A stretch of DNA of 64,000 nucleotides from positions 17,366-81,365 of the forward strand of contig DATMGU010000095.1 of the NCBI GenBank assembly GCA_035555315.1. The letters are read 5' to 3'. Position 1 is the stretch's first letter. Every line of letters starts with the position of its first letter. Of the stretch, positions 51,272-59,525 are shown piece by piece. The notes below the pieces were generated by a model. The model did not search any database and was not told the origin of the DNA. It saw only the letters and a program-made list of their open reading frames with translations. The stretch is from DATMGU01 sp035555315 (lineage in GTDB: Bacteria > Pseudomonadota > Alphaproteobacteria > ATCC43930 > CGMCC-115725). The position numbers were made by a program, and so were the translations under genes.

Positions 51272-52660
51272 GTGAGCCTCGATCCGGTAATTCTATCCCG
51301 CCTTCAATTCGCCTGGGTGATCGCCTGGCATATCCTGTTACCGGCCTTCACCGTCGGCCTCGCCTCCTATATCGCCGTGCTGGAGGGCCTGCATTTCACC
51401 ACCGGCAAGCCGATCTACCTCACGATATCGAAGTTCTGGACCAAGATCTTCGCCATCAGCTTCGGCATGGGCGTCGTCTCGGGCATCGTCATGCCGTTCC
51501 AGTTCGGCACGAATTGGAGCCGCTTTTCGGATGCGACCGCGAACGTCCTCTCCCCCTTGCTGGCCTATGAAGGCCTGATGGCGTTTTTCCTCGAGGCGGC
51601 GTTTCTGGGCGTGCTGCTGTTCGGCCGCAAGCTGGTGCCGGTTTGGGCGCATTTCCTGGCGGCGCTGATGGTCGCCGGGGGCACCCTGCTATCGACCTTC
51701 TGGATCATCGCGGTGAATAGCTGGATGCAGACGCCGGCCGGCTTCGATCTGGTCGATGGGCGATTCTTCCCATTCAGCTGGACCGAGATCATCTTCAACC
51801 CATCCTTTCCCTATCGCCTGGCGCATGCCGTCTCGGCCTTCTACGTGACCACCGCGTTCGTGGTGCTGGGCGTCGCCGCCTATACGATCCGGGTTGGCCG
51901 GTATCGGGAAGAAGGTGCCTTGATGATGCGCATGGCGCTCGGCCTGCTGATCATCATGGTGCCGCTGCAGATGGTGCTCGGCGATCTGCACGGCCTGAAC
52001 ACGCGCCAGTATCAGCCGGCCAAGCTGGCGGCGATCGAAGGGCTATGGGAAACCGGCGATGGCGTGCCGGCATCGATCATCGGCCTGCCGAGCAACAGCG
52101 CCGAGCGCAATTACTTCGAGATCGAGATCCCCAAGCTGGGCAGCCTGTACCTCACCCATGACCTGAACGGCCGGGTCGTCGGCCTCAAGGATTTCCCGCC
52201 GGACGAACGCCCGCCAGTGGCGGTGGTCTATTTCGCCTTCCGCATCATGGTCGGGCTGGCGCTGGTGATGCTGATGGTGGTCGGTGTCGGCTGGTGGCTG
52301 CGCTGGCGCGGCCGGCTCTACGAGACGGCATGGTACCTGAAGCTCTGTCAGGTCGCGGCGCCGGTGGGCTTCATCGCCGTGGTCGCCGGCTGGACCACGA
52401 CCGAGGTCGGCCGGCAGCCTTGGACCGTCTATGGCCTGCTGCACACGGTGAACTCAGTAACCCCCTCGCTCAGCGGCATCGACGTGTTGATCTCGCTGTT
52501 GCTGTACATGGTGGTCTATCTCATCGTCTATCCAACGGGCCTCGGCTTCATGCTGCGCATCGTCTGGGCCGGGCCGGGCGAGGCCGATACCGACGAAACA
52601 GCGCCGATCGAAGGCGGCCGGGCGGCGCAGCCGATCAAGTCGCTGCCCGCCGCGGAATAA
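51272..52660 (+). CDS. cydA: Cytochrome bd-type ubiquinol oxidase subunit I (CIO-like)
   Basis: About 462 residues starting GTG at 51272, with GGAGG 7 nt upstream. The haem-ligand region is present: His20 in AWHILLPAF, a later His in RLAHAVSAFY, and the conserved GRQPW near residue 380. The Q loop is short, as in the cyanide-insensitive (CioA) form. It oxidises ubiquinol and reduces O2 at the inner membrane. Its partner subunit II follows 21 bp later. The 294-bp gap upstream (50978-51271) holds its promoter region and no gene. Confidence 0.94.
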   Translation: MSLDPVILSRLQFAWVIAWHILLPAFTVGLASYIAVLEGLHFTTGKPIYLTISKFWTKIFAISFGMGVVSGIVMPFQFGTNWSRFSDATANVLSPLLAYEGLMAFFLEAAFLGVLLFGRKLVPVWAHFLAALMVAGGTLLSTFWIIAVNSWMQTPAGFDLVDGRFFPFSWTEIIFNPSFPYRLAHAVSAFYVTTAFVVLGVAAYTIRVGRYREEGALMMRMALGLLIIMVPLQMVLGDLHGLNTRQYQPAKLAAIEGLWETGDGVPASIIGLPSNSAERNYFEIEIPKLGSLYLTHDLNGRVVGLKDFPPDERPPVAVVYFAFRIMVGLALVMLMVVGVGWWLRWRGRLYETAWYLKLCQVAAPVGFIAVVAGWTTTEVGRQPWTVYGLLHTVNSVTPSLSGIDVLISLLLYMVVYLIVYPTGLGFMLRIVWAGPGEADTDETAPIEGGRAAQPIKSLPAAE

Positions 52661-52680
52661 GGCACGGAACAGCTTAGGGG

Positions 52681-53703
52681 ATGACGACCATGGTGCAACC
52701 GACGCTCGATCTCGTGCTGATCTGGACGGCGATCATCGGCGTCGCCGTGTTCTTCTATGTGATGCTCGACGGCTTCGACCTTGGTGTCGGGATGCTCTAT
52801 GGCTTCGTCCCGGAAAAGGCCGCGCGCGACACCGTCATGAGCTCGATCGCACCGATCTGGGACGGCAACGAGACTTGGCTGATCCTGGGCAGCATCGGCC
52901 TCTTGGCGGCCTTTCCGCTGGCCTTCGCGATCATCATCCCGGCGGTGTATTTTCCGATTCTGGCGATGCTGCTGTCGCTGATCTTTCGCGGCGTCGCTTT
53001 TGAATTCCGCTACAAGGATATCGAGCACAGGACGTTCTGGGATCATTGCTTTTGCTATGGCTCGGCGCTGGCGACCTTCTCGCAGGGCGTCGTGCTGGGC
53101 AGCTTCATCCAAGGCTTCCAAGTCGAAGGCCGTCGATTCAGCGGCGGCTCGTTCGATTGGCTGACGCCGTTTTCGATGCTGACCGGTGTCGCCCTGCTGT
53201 TCGGCTATGGCCTGCTGGGCGCCGGCTGGCTGATCATCAAGACCGAGGGCGAGTTGCAGGAATGGGCACGCCTGCAGGGCCGGCGCTGCCTGATCGGCGT
53301 GTTGGTGGCGATCCTCGCCGTCAGCCTCTGGACGCCGCTGGTCACCCCGGCGATCGCGGTCCGCTGGTTCTCCTGGCCGAACATCGCCTTCCTGAGCCCG
53401 GTACCGATCATCACGGCGTTGCTGGCGTATGGTGCCTGGCGCGCGATCGAGAGCCGCGCCGAGATAGCGCCCTTCCTCGCCTCGCTCGGATTGTTCCTGA
53501 TGGCCTATTTGGGCATCGCGATCAGCCTGTGGCCGATGATCGTGCCGAACCACTTCACCTTGTGGGAAGCCTCCTCGTCGCCCAGCACCCAGGCGTTTCT
53601 CTTGATCGGCACGCTGATTCTGCTGCCGATCATCCTGATGTACACGGCCTGGTCGTATTGGGTGTTCCGCGGCAAGATCCGCGGCACCATCGGGTATCAC
53701 TGA
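52681..53703 (+). CDS. cydB: Cytochrome bd-type ubiquinol oxidase subunit II
   Basis: A 340-residue membrane protein of the CydB family. FFYVMLDGFDLGVGMLYGF at about residues 25-43 and WDGNETWLILGSIGLLAAFP are hallmark segments. It completes the oxidase with CydA. There is no cydX-like short ORF in the 10 bp before the convergent eutC gene. Confidence 0.94.
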   Translation: MTTMVQPTLDLVLIWTAIIGVAVFFYVMLDGFDLGVGMLYGFVPEKAARDTVMSSIAPIWDGNETWLILGSIGLLAAFPLAFAIIIPAVYFPILAMLLSLIFRGVAFEFRYKDIEHRTFWDHCFCYGSALATFSQGVVLGSFIQGFQVEGRRFSGGSFDWLTPFSMLTGVALLFGYGLLGAGWLIIKTEGELQEWARLQGRRCLIGVLVAILAVSLWTPLVTPAIAVRWFSWPNIAFLSPVPIITALLAYGAWRAIESRAEIAPFLASLGLFLMAYLGIAISLWPMIVPNHFTLWEASSSPSTQAFLLIGTLILLPIILMYTAWSYWVFRGKIRGTIGYH

Positions 53704-53713
53704 CCCTGACAGG

Positions 53714-54520
53714 TCAAGCTTCGGGCAGCGCCGCGGTCTCCTTGAGGCCGATGCCGGTGAGGCCCAGCCGGCGCGCCGCCATAGCGAGGCCGATCAATTT
53801 CGCCGCCGCCTGGTCGGGCGGCAGCCCCTCCGCCCGGATATTCGACAGGCAGTTGCGCTCCGAATCCCGCGTCGTGGCACTCGGTTGCCAGGTCAGGTAG
53901 ACGCCCAGGCTATCCGCCGCCGAGAGCCCCGGCCGCTCGCCGATCAGCACGGCGACCATCCTCGCCCCCAGCAGCATAGCGCAGTCATCGCCGATCGCGA
54001 CCCGGCCCTGCGCGGCGATGGTGAGCGGCGCCACCCGCCAGCCCGCCGCCGCCAGAATCGGCAGGACGGCGGCCAACAACGGCAGGGCGTTCCGCTGCAC
54101 CGCCCGCGACGACAACCCATCGGCGATAACGAAGGCCAGATCGAAATCCCCGGCGGCGGCCCGCAGCGACGGCGCGCTGGCCAGGTCGAGGCGCCGGCCC
54201 AGATCCGGCCGCTTCAAATAGGTCGCTCGATCCGGCGCGCGGCTCCGCGCCAGCAGCACCGCCCCCTGGCCGAGCGGCGCCAGATCGGCGGCGAGGCGGG
54301 GCACGTCGAGCGGCTCGTGCACCGCGTCGCGCGCCGCCGCGTGCGCCTCCTGGAAATCCAGATGCGCCGGTGTCGGCAAGCTGATCCCGGCGGCCCCCAG
54401 CGCGATGCGCGCCGGGGTGAAGCGGCGCAGTTCCACCCAGGCATCGGCTGCCCGGGCATCGGCCGCCTGGGCATCCGCTGGCGACGCCGGCACGGTGAGC
54501 CGATCCGGCTCCTCGCTCAT
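53714..54520 (-). CDS. eutC: Ethanolamine ammonia-lyase small subunit
   Basis: A 268-residue EutC. The core motifs are TPARIALGAAGISLPTPAHLDFQEAHAAARDAV, LARSRAPDRATYLKRPDLGRRL and DFDLAFVIADGLSSRAVQRNA, ending SNIRAEGLPP. With EutB it forms the adenosylcobalamin-dependent enzyme that converts ethanolamine to acetaldehyde and ammonia. The N-terminus holds a short Ala/Asp repeat coded by a 15-bp triplication. It overlaps EutB (ATGA). No microcompartment or other eut genes are present. Confidence 0.93.
   Translation of the reverse strand: MSEEPDRLTVPASPADAQAADARAADAWVELRRFTPARIALGAAGISLPTPAHLDFQEAHAAARDAVHEPLDVPRLAADLAPLGQGAVLLARSRAPDRATYLKRPDLGRRLDLASAPSLRAAAGDFDLAFVIADGLSSRAVQRNALPLLAAVLPILAAAGWRVAPLTIAAQGRVAIGDDCAMLLGARMVAVLIGERPGLSAADSLGVYLTWQPSATTRDSERNCLSNIRAEGLPPDQAAAKLIGLAMAARRLGLTGIGLKETAALPEA
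54439..54483 (-). repeat. 15-bp triplication in the N-terminal part of eutC
   Basis: Three 15-mers (54439-54453, 54454-54468, 54469-54483) share the core GGCATCGGCTGCC or close variants. They code an in-frame AADAxADA-type repeat. The unit sits ahead of the folded core, so it is probably harmless. Confidence 0.7.
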
Positions 54521-55911
54521 ATCCCCGCCTCGATCAACTGCGCCTGTGCCAGCCCCGCCGGCAAGCTTGGATGGCGGGCACGCCGATAGGGCGCGTCGAA
54601 GATACCGATCCGCTCCAGCCAGGCAGCGAATTCCGGGGCCGGTGGCCGTTCCAGCAGCGCGCGGATGTACAAGGCGTCGTGGAACGAGGTGCTCTGATAG
54701 TTCAGCATGACGTCGTCGGCGCCCGGCACGCCCATCACATAGGTACAGCCCGCGGCGGCGAGCAGCGTCAGCAGGGCGTCCATATCGTCCTGATCGGCCT
54801 CGGCATGGTTGGTGTAGCAGACGTCGCAGCCCATCGGCAGGCCGAGCAGCTTGCCGCAAAAATGGTCCTCCAGCCCGGCGCGGGTGATCTGCTTGCCGTC
54901 ATAGAGGTATTCCGGGCCGATGAAGCCGACAACCGTGTTGACCAGCAGCGGCTTGAACTCCCGGGCGACCGCGTAGGCGCGCGCCTCCAGCGTCTGCTGA
55001 TCGACCCCGTGATGCGCGTTCGCCGACAGCGCCGATCCCTGGCCGGTCTCGAAATACATGACATTGTCGCCGAGCGTGCCCCGGCCGAGCGACAGCGCCG
55101 CGTCATGCGCCTCGCGCAGCACGGCGAGGTTGACGCCGAAGCCGCGATTGGCGGCCTCGGTGCCGGCGATCGACTGGAACATGAGATCGAGCGGCGCGCC
55201 TTGCTCGACCGCCGCCATCTGGGTCGTCACATGGGCCAGGACGGAGGATTGGATCGGCGCGTCCAACCGCTCCCGCAGCCGATCGATCAGGGCGAACAGT
55301 TCCACCACCGTCTCGACATTGTCGGTCGCCGGGTTGATGCCGATGACGGCGTCGCCGCTGCCATAGAGCAGCCCGTCGAAGATGACGGCGGCGACGCCGC
55401 GACGATCATCGACCGGATGATTCGGCTGCAGCCGGGTCGAGAACCGCCCTTTGAGGCCGAGCGTGTTGCGGAACCGGGTAACGACCTCGATCCGGCTGGC
55501 GACCAGCACCAGATCCTGCAGCCGCATCAGTTTCGACACCGCCGCCGCCATTTCGGGCGTCAGCCCCGGCGCCAGCGCCGCCAGCACCGGCGTCGTTGCC
55601 TCCGGTCCCAGCAGCCAATCGCGAAACCCACCCACGGTGAGGTGCCGGACGCGGCCGAACGCGGCGGCGTCATGGGTATCGACGATCAGCCGAGTGACCT
55701 CGTCCACCTCGTAAGGGATGACCGGTTGTTCCAGCAGCTCCATCAGCGGCAGATCGGCCAGGGCGCGCTGGGCGGCCACCCGCTCGGCACCGCTCTCGGC
55801 GATGAGCCCGGCCAAAGCATCGCCGGACCGCGCCGGCGTCGCCTTGGCCAGCAGGGTCTTCAGGTCGGGGAATACATAGGTTTGGCCGCCGGCCGTTCCG
55901 CGATAGGCCAT
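54517..55911 (-). CDS. eutB: Ethanolamine ammonia-lyase large subunit
   Basis: A 464-residue EutB of the usual length, from ATG 55911 with AAGGAG 7 nt upstream. Family segments include SKLMRLQDLVLVASRIEVVTRFRNTLGLKGRFSTRLQPNHP, DGLLYGSGDAVIGINPATD, MFQSIAGTEAANRGFGVNL and MGCDVCYTNHAEADQDDMD. It holds the substrate and cobalamin site. Together with EutC it releases ammonia from ethanolamine, feeding nitrogen or carbon metabolism. Confidence 0.95.
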   Translation of the reverse strand: MAYRGTAGGQTYVFPDLKTLLAKATPARSGDALAGLIAESGAERVAAQRALADLPLMELLEQPVIPYEVDEVTRLIVDTHDAAAFGRVRHLTVGGFRDWLLGPEATTPVLAALAPGLTPEMAAAVSKLMRLQDLVLVASRIEVVTRFRNTLGLKGRFSTRLQPNHPVDDRRGVAAVIFDGLLYGSGDAVIGINPATDNVETVVELFALIDRLRERLDAPIQSSVLAHVTTQMAAVEQGAPLDLMFQSIAGTEAANRGFGVNLAVLREAHDAALSLGRGTLGDNVMYFETGQGSALSANAHHGVDQQTLEARAYAVAREFKPLLVNTVVGFIGPEYLYDGKQITRAGLEDHFCGKLLGLPMGCDVCYTNHAEADQDDMDALLTLLAAAGCTYVMGVPGADDVMLNYQSTSFHDALYIRALLERPPAPEFAAWLERIGIFDAPYRRARHPSLPAGLAQAQLIEAGI

Positions 55912-55984
55912 CGCATTCTCCTTCACGCTGATGGCCCAGGCGACGCAAACGCCACGCCATCACCCCCCACCAAGAAGGGTGGCG

Positions 55985-56947
55985 TCACCCGACCTTATGG
56001 ATATAGATGCCGTGCGGGGAGCGGCCGACCGGGATGACGTGCTTCAATTCGCCCGTCGCGAGGTCGATCACATCGATCTGGGCGCGCCAGCGGCCGGTCA
56101 CCCACAACTCGCGGCCATCCTGGGAAAATTCCATGCAGTCCGGCCCGCCCGGCGCGGTGAGGGTGCCGCGCACCTTCAGCGTCGCCGCGTCGAGTATCGT
56201 GACGGTGTTGGCGACACGGTTGGAGACATAGATCGTCTTGCCGTCAGGCGACGGCACCAGTTGATGGGCACCCTTGCCGGTCTGGATGCGGCTCAGCACA
56301 TGGCCGTCGGCGGGCGACATCACCGCCACGTAATCCGCCCCCATGATGCCGGCCAGCAACTGCCCGGACGGCGTCACGATCACACCGGCGGGTTGTGGCC
56401 CGACCGCGACCGTCCACAGCACCGTGCCGCGCGCCAGATCGACCGCCGAAACCTTGTCGGTGCCCTGCTGGGTGATGAACACCCGGCTGCTATCCGCCGA
56501 AAAGGCGATATGGCTCGGCATCGTCGGCATGGCCAGACGCTTCACCAGCGCGAAGGTCGTCGCATCGTAGATGTCGACCCGGTCGAGCCGCAGCGAGGTG
56601 GTGACGAACCATTTATGGTCCGGGCTGAAGCCGACTTGATACGGATCGATAATGCCGGGCAGACGCTTCTTGATCGCACCGGTCGCCGGGTCGAGGAATA
56701 CCAGCTCGTTGCCTCGGTCATTCGCGATCAACAGCGACGAGCCGTCCGGCGTCAGCATCAGATGATTGGGCTCGCGCCCGATCGGCTGGCGCGACACCTC
56801 GCGATAATCCTTGCCGCTCAGCAGGCTGATCGTGTCATCGGCCGAATTCAGCACGATGATCGTCTGCGCGCGCGCCGATATGGCACCCGTGACCCAACCG
56901 ACGAGGGCGAGGATTCCGATAAGCACGGGCAGGCGTAACGACATCAT
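55985..56947 (-). CDS. Secreted YVTN-type beta-propeller protein
   Basis: About 320 residues with a signal peptide (MMSLRLPVLIGILALVGWV, cleavage near ARA). The rest is a seven-bladed propeller. Repeating units have SPDGxxxxVxN-type ends, such as LTPDGSSLLIANDRGNELVFLDP, SADSSRVFITQQGTDKVSAVDL and SPDGKTIYVSNRVANTVTILD. Such periplasmic proteins act as scaffolds, or in redox or quinoprotein-linked systems, and no specific function can be named. It is between eutB and the aconitase-X small subunit, in the same direction. Confidence 0.85.
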   Translation of the reverse strand: MMSLRLPVLIGILALVGWVTGAISARAQTIIVLNSADDTISLLSGKDYREVSRQPIGREPNHLMLTPDGSSLLIANDRGNELVFLDPATGAIKKRLPGIIDPYQVGFSPDHKWFVTTSLRLDRVDIYDATTFALVKRLAMPTMPSHIAFSADSSRVFITQQGTDKVSAVDLARGTVLWTVAVGPQPAGVIVTPSGQLLAGIMGADYVAVMSPADGHVLSRIQTGKGAHQLVPSPDGKTIYVSNRVANTVTILDAATLKVRGTLTAPGGPDCMEFSQDGRELWVTGRWRAQIDVIDLATGELKHVIPVGRSPHGIYIHKVG

Positions 56948-57007
56948 GCGATTGACCTGGGCCAGAAGAGGGTGAGCGGGCGAAGATTCTGCCACCCGGA
57001 CTCGGTC

Positions 57008-57039
57008 GTCAAGTGTCTCGGCCGTCAAGTATCTCCGCC
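57008..57039 (+). repeat. 16-bp tandem duplication
   Basis: GTCAAGTGTCTCGGCC (57008-57023) and GTCAAGTATCTCCGCC (57024-57039) are adjacent copies with two differences. They fill the space just after the stop codon of the aconitase-X small subunit. Confidence 0.85.
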
Positions 57040-57040
57040 A

Positions 57041-57460
57041 CTAAGCATCCTCGCTGAGGAAACCGTCCTCATCGATCGCGACATGCGCACCCTGCGCGAA
57101 GCCGGCATGCGACGCCGCCGGTAGGACCAATAGCGGGATGGAGCCATATCCCAGCTCTCGTCCCACAATGATGCCCAAACCCAGGATCGCATCGATCCGG
57201 CCCAGCACCACGGCGGCCGGCTGCAGCCCGGCGGCGAGCAGCTCCAGCATCACGGCGCTGCTGGAGCTCGATCCGCGCGGCCGGGCGAGCAGCAGGATCG
57301 TGCCGGCGACGCTGGCGCCGCGCTGGGCCGATTGCGCATCGATGATGATGCCGCGCGCGGGATCGACCCCGCCCCAAAAGCTCAACGGCTCGTCCAGCCG
57401 CAGGACCGGACCGCGGGCCGTGCCCGGAATGACGATATGGGCCTGAACGGGGTCCCGCAT
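57041..57460 (-). CDS. Aconitase-X small (swivel) subunit
   Basis: A 139-residue protein of the AcnX swivel-domain family (DUF126). The signature is clear: LRLDEPLSFWGGVDPARGIIID, AQRGASVAGTILLLARPRGSSSSSAVMLEL, then AAVVLGRIDAILGLGIIVGREL. It is the small half of a two-subunit (type II) AcnX; the large half is at 59526-60788. Characterised AcnX enzymes are cis-3-hydroxy-L-proline dehydratase in bacteria and phosphomevalonate dehydratase in archaea. The gene follows the flavin monooxygenase by 3 bp. Confidence 0.87.
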   Translation of the reverse strand: MRDPVQAHIVIPGTARGPVLRLDEPLSFWGGVDPARGIIIDAQSAQRGASVAGTILLLARPRGSSSSSAVMLELLAAGLQPAAVVLGRIDAILGLGIIVGRELGYGSIPLLVLPAASHAGFAQGAHVAIDEDGFLSEDA

Positions 57461-57463
57461 GGG

Positions 57464-58780
57464 TCAGCCCCGGATATGCCCGCGCAGCGTCCCGGCCGTA
57501 TAGTCGTGGCGGAACACGCCGCGCCGCTGCAGCTCGGGAACCACGGCTTTGACGAATTGCATATAGCTGCCCGGGGTGATCGACGGGCAAACGACGAAGC
57601 CGTCGCAGCACTGCGACTCGAACATGTCCTGCAACCGGTCCGCGACCATCTCGGGCGTACCGACCAGTGCCGGGGTCAATTGGCTGATGCCATATCGATA
57701 GCCCGCCTGGCGCAGGGTCAGCGCCCCGGCGCGGCTACCCTGCAGGATCACGTCCAGCACGCCGCGCGCGCCATCGGTGATCTCCATATCCTCGATCGGC
57801 TGATCCATCGGGTATTGCCCGAGATCGACGCCGATGGCGTTCGACATGTCGCAGATACCGGTTTCGGCGCTGACCAGGCTGTTCAGATACTCGGCACGTT
57901 CGCGGGCGATCGATTCCGTCTCGCCCAGCACGATATCGAGCGCCGGCATGATGATGCATTCCTCGGGGCGGCGGCCGTTCCGCTCCATCCGCGTCTTGAT
58001 GTCGATGTAGAAGGCCTGCATATCCGCCTTGTCGTGCTGCAAGGTGAAAATCACCTCGGCCCAGCGCGCGGCGAATTCCCGGCCGCGCTCGGACGAGCCG
58101 GCTTGCATGATCACCGGCCGCCCCTGCGGGCTGCGCGGCGTGGTCAGCGGCCCGCGCGTGCGGATCCATTTACCCTCGTAGTCGACGCGGCGGACCTTGC
58201 TGGGATCGGCGTAGACGCCGCCCTTGCGGTCATAAACGATCGCGTCCGCATCCCAACTGTTCCACAACGCGTCGCAGGCCTCGAGCACTTCGTCGGCGTG
58301 ATCGTAGCGCAGCGATTTTTCCATCAGCCGGTCGAGCCCGAAGTTTTGGGCCTCGCGCATATTGGCCGAGGTGACGACGTTCCAGGCCGCCCGCCCGTGG
58401 CTGATGTGATCGAGGCTGGCAAACGCCCGGGCGATATGGAACGGGTGATAGAACGCCGTCGACATGGTGCCGGCGAGACCGATATGCCGAGTCACCCGCG
58501 CCATAGAGGCCAGCAACTGCATCGGGTCGAGGTACCACATCTGCCCAGGACCGGCGATTTGGCCGGCGAGGCTGTTCCGGTAGGTATCATAGACGGTCAG
58601 CACATCGACGAAGAACAGGGCGTCGAACTTGCCCTCCTCCAGCACCCGCGCGATCTGCTCGTAGCGGGCAGGATCGAGCGCCTTGTCGGCATCGCTCTCC
58701 GGATGCCGCCAGCCGCCGTTATTGTGCCAAGTCGGCCCGGCGATCAGATAGCCGATGAGATGCATCTGGCGGTCGGACAA
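57464..58780 (-). CDS. LLM-class flavin-dependent monooxygenase (NtaA/SnaA/DszA branch)
   Basis: A 438-residue enzyme of the NtaA/SnaA/DszA group. Typical stretches are HLIGYLIAGPTWHNNGGWRHP, FDALFFVDVLTVYD, FASLDHISHGRAAWNVVTSAN, GRPVIMQAGSSERGREFAARWAEVIFT and a C-terminal LVGTPEMVADRLQDMFE. It uses reduced FMN to oxidise N- or S-containing substrates. The TTG start at 58780 has GGAGG 5-6 nt upstream; an ATG at 58765 is the alternative. It is directly upstream of the aconitase-X small subunit and 120 bp from the divergent glutathione transferase. Confidence 0.9.
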   Translation of the reverse strand: MSDRQMHLIGYLIAGPTWHNNGGWRHPESDADKALDPARYEQIARVLEEGKFDALFFVDVLTVYDTYRNSLAGQIAGPGQMWYLDPMQLLASMARVTRHIGLAGTMSTAFYHPFHIARAFASLDHISHGRAAWNVVTSANMREAQNFGLDRLMEKSLRYDHADEVLEACDALWNSWDADAIVYDRKGGVYADPSKVRRVDYEGKWIRTRGPLTTPRSPQGRPVIMQAGSSERGREFAARWAEVIFTLQHDKADMQAFYIDIKTRMERNGRRPEECIIMPALDIVLGETESIARERAEYLNSLVSAETGICDMSNAIGVDLGQYPMDQPIEDMEITDGARGVLDVILQGSRAGALTLRQAGYRYGISQLTPALVGTPEMVADRLQDMFESQCCDGFVVCPSITPGSYMQFVKAVVPELQRRGVFRHDYTAGTLRGHIRG

Positions 58781-58900
58781 CGGGGCCTCCTTCGATTTCG
58801 TCTGGCAAAGATGACCGCAGGCGTGCGATTACCGGGCCAACACGTCCGCCATGCCGATTAAACAGGCACAGCGGGAAAAGATACCTGCGGGGAGTTCCTG

Positions 58901-59521
58901 ATGCTCAAGCTGTTCTACGCCTCTTTGACCTGCGCCTTGGCGTCGCATATCGCCTTGGAAGAGACCGGCGCCGACTACGAGGCCGTCCGGCTGGATTTCG
59001 GGACCCGGGAACAGTCCAGCCCCGCATACCTCGCGATCAACCCGAAGGGGCGCGTGCCGGCCCTGGTCACCGAGCGCGGCACGCTGACCGAGTCACCGGC
59101 GATTCTGGCGTTCATCGCGCAGAGCTTTCCGGCGGCGGGGCTGGCCCCGCTGGATGATCCCTTCGCCTTTGCCCAGGTGCAGAGCTTCAACAGCTATCTC
59201 TGTTCGACGGTCCATGTCGCCCATGCCCATCGCATGCGCGCCGGTCGCTGGGCCGATGACCCTATGGCGATCCAGGACATGCAGCGCAAAGTACCGGAGA
59301 ATGTCGGCGGCGCCTTCGACCTGATCGAGCGCTCGATGGTCAAGGGCCCCTGGGTGATGGGCGAGGCCTATACGATTTGCGACCCGTACCTCTTCACCCT
59401 GTCCCTATGGCTGGAAGGCGACAAGGTCGATGTCGCCAACTTCCCGAAGGTCGCCGACCATATGCGGCGCATGGCCGACCGTCCCGCGGTGGCCAGGATT
59501 CTGGAAGTGCACCGGGGTTAG
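58901..59521 (+). CDS. Glutathione S-transferase family protein
   Basis: A 206-residue GST with the thioredoxin-like N-terminal domain (KLFYASLTCALASHIALEETGADYEAVRLDF; INPKGRVPALVTERGTLTESPAIL, with the glutathione-binding VPAL and ESPAI) and an all-helical C-terminal domain (MGEAYTICDPYLFTLSLW). It lies between the two aconitase-X subunit genes and opposite to both, so it probably serves the same compound's metabolism or its detoxification. Start ATG 58901 has GGGAG a few bases upstream. Confidence 0.9.
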   Translation: MLKLFYASLTCALASHIALEETGADYEAVRLDFGTREQSSPAYLAINPKGRVPALVTERGTLTESPAILAFIAQSFPAAGLAPLDDPFAFAQVQSFNSYLCSTVHVAHAHRMRAGRWADDPMAIQDMQRKVPENVGGAFDLIERSMVKGPWVMGEAYTICDPYLFTLSLWLEGDKVDVANFPKVADHMRRMADRPAVARILEVHRG

Positions 59522-59525
59522 TCCC

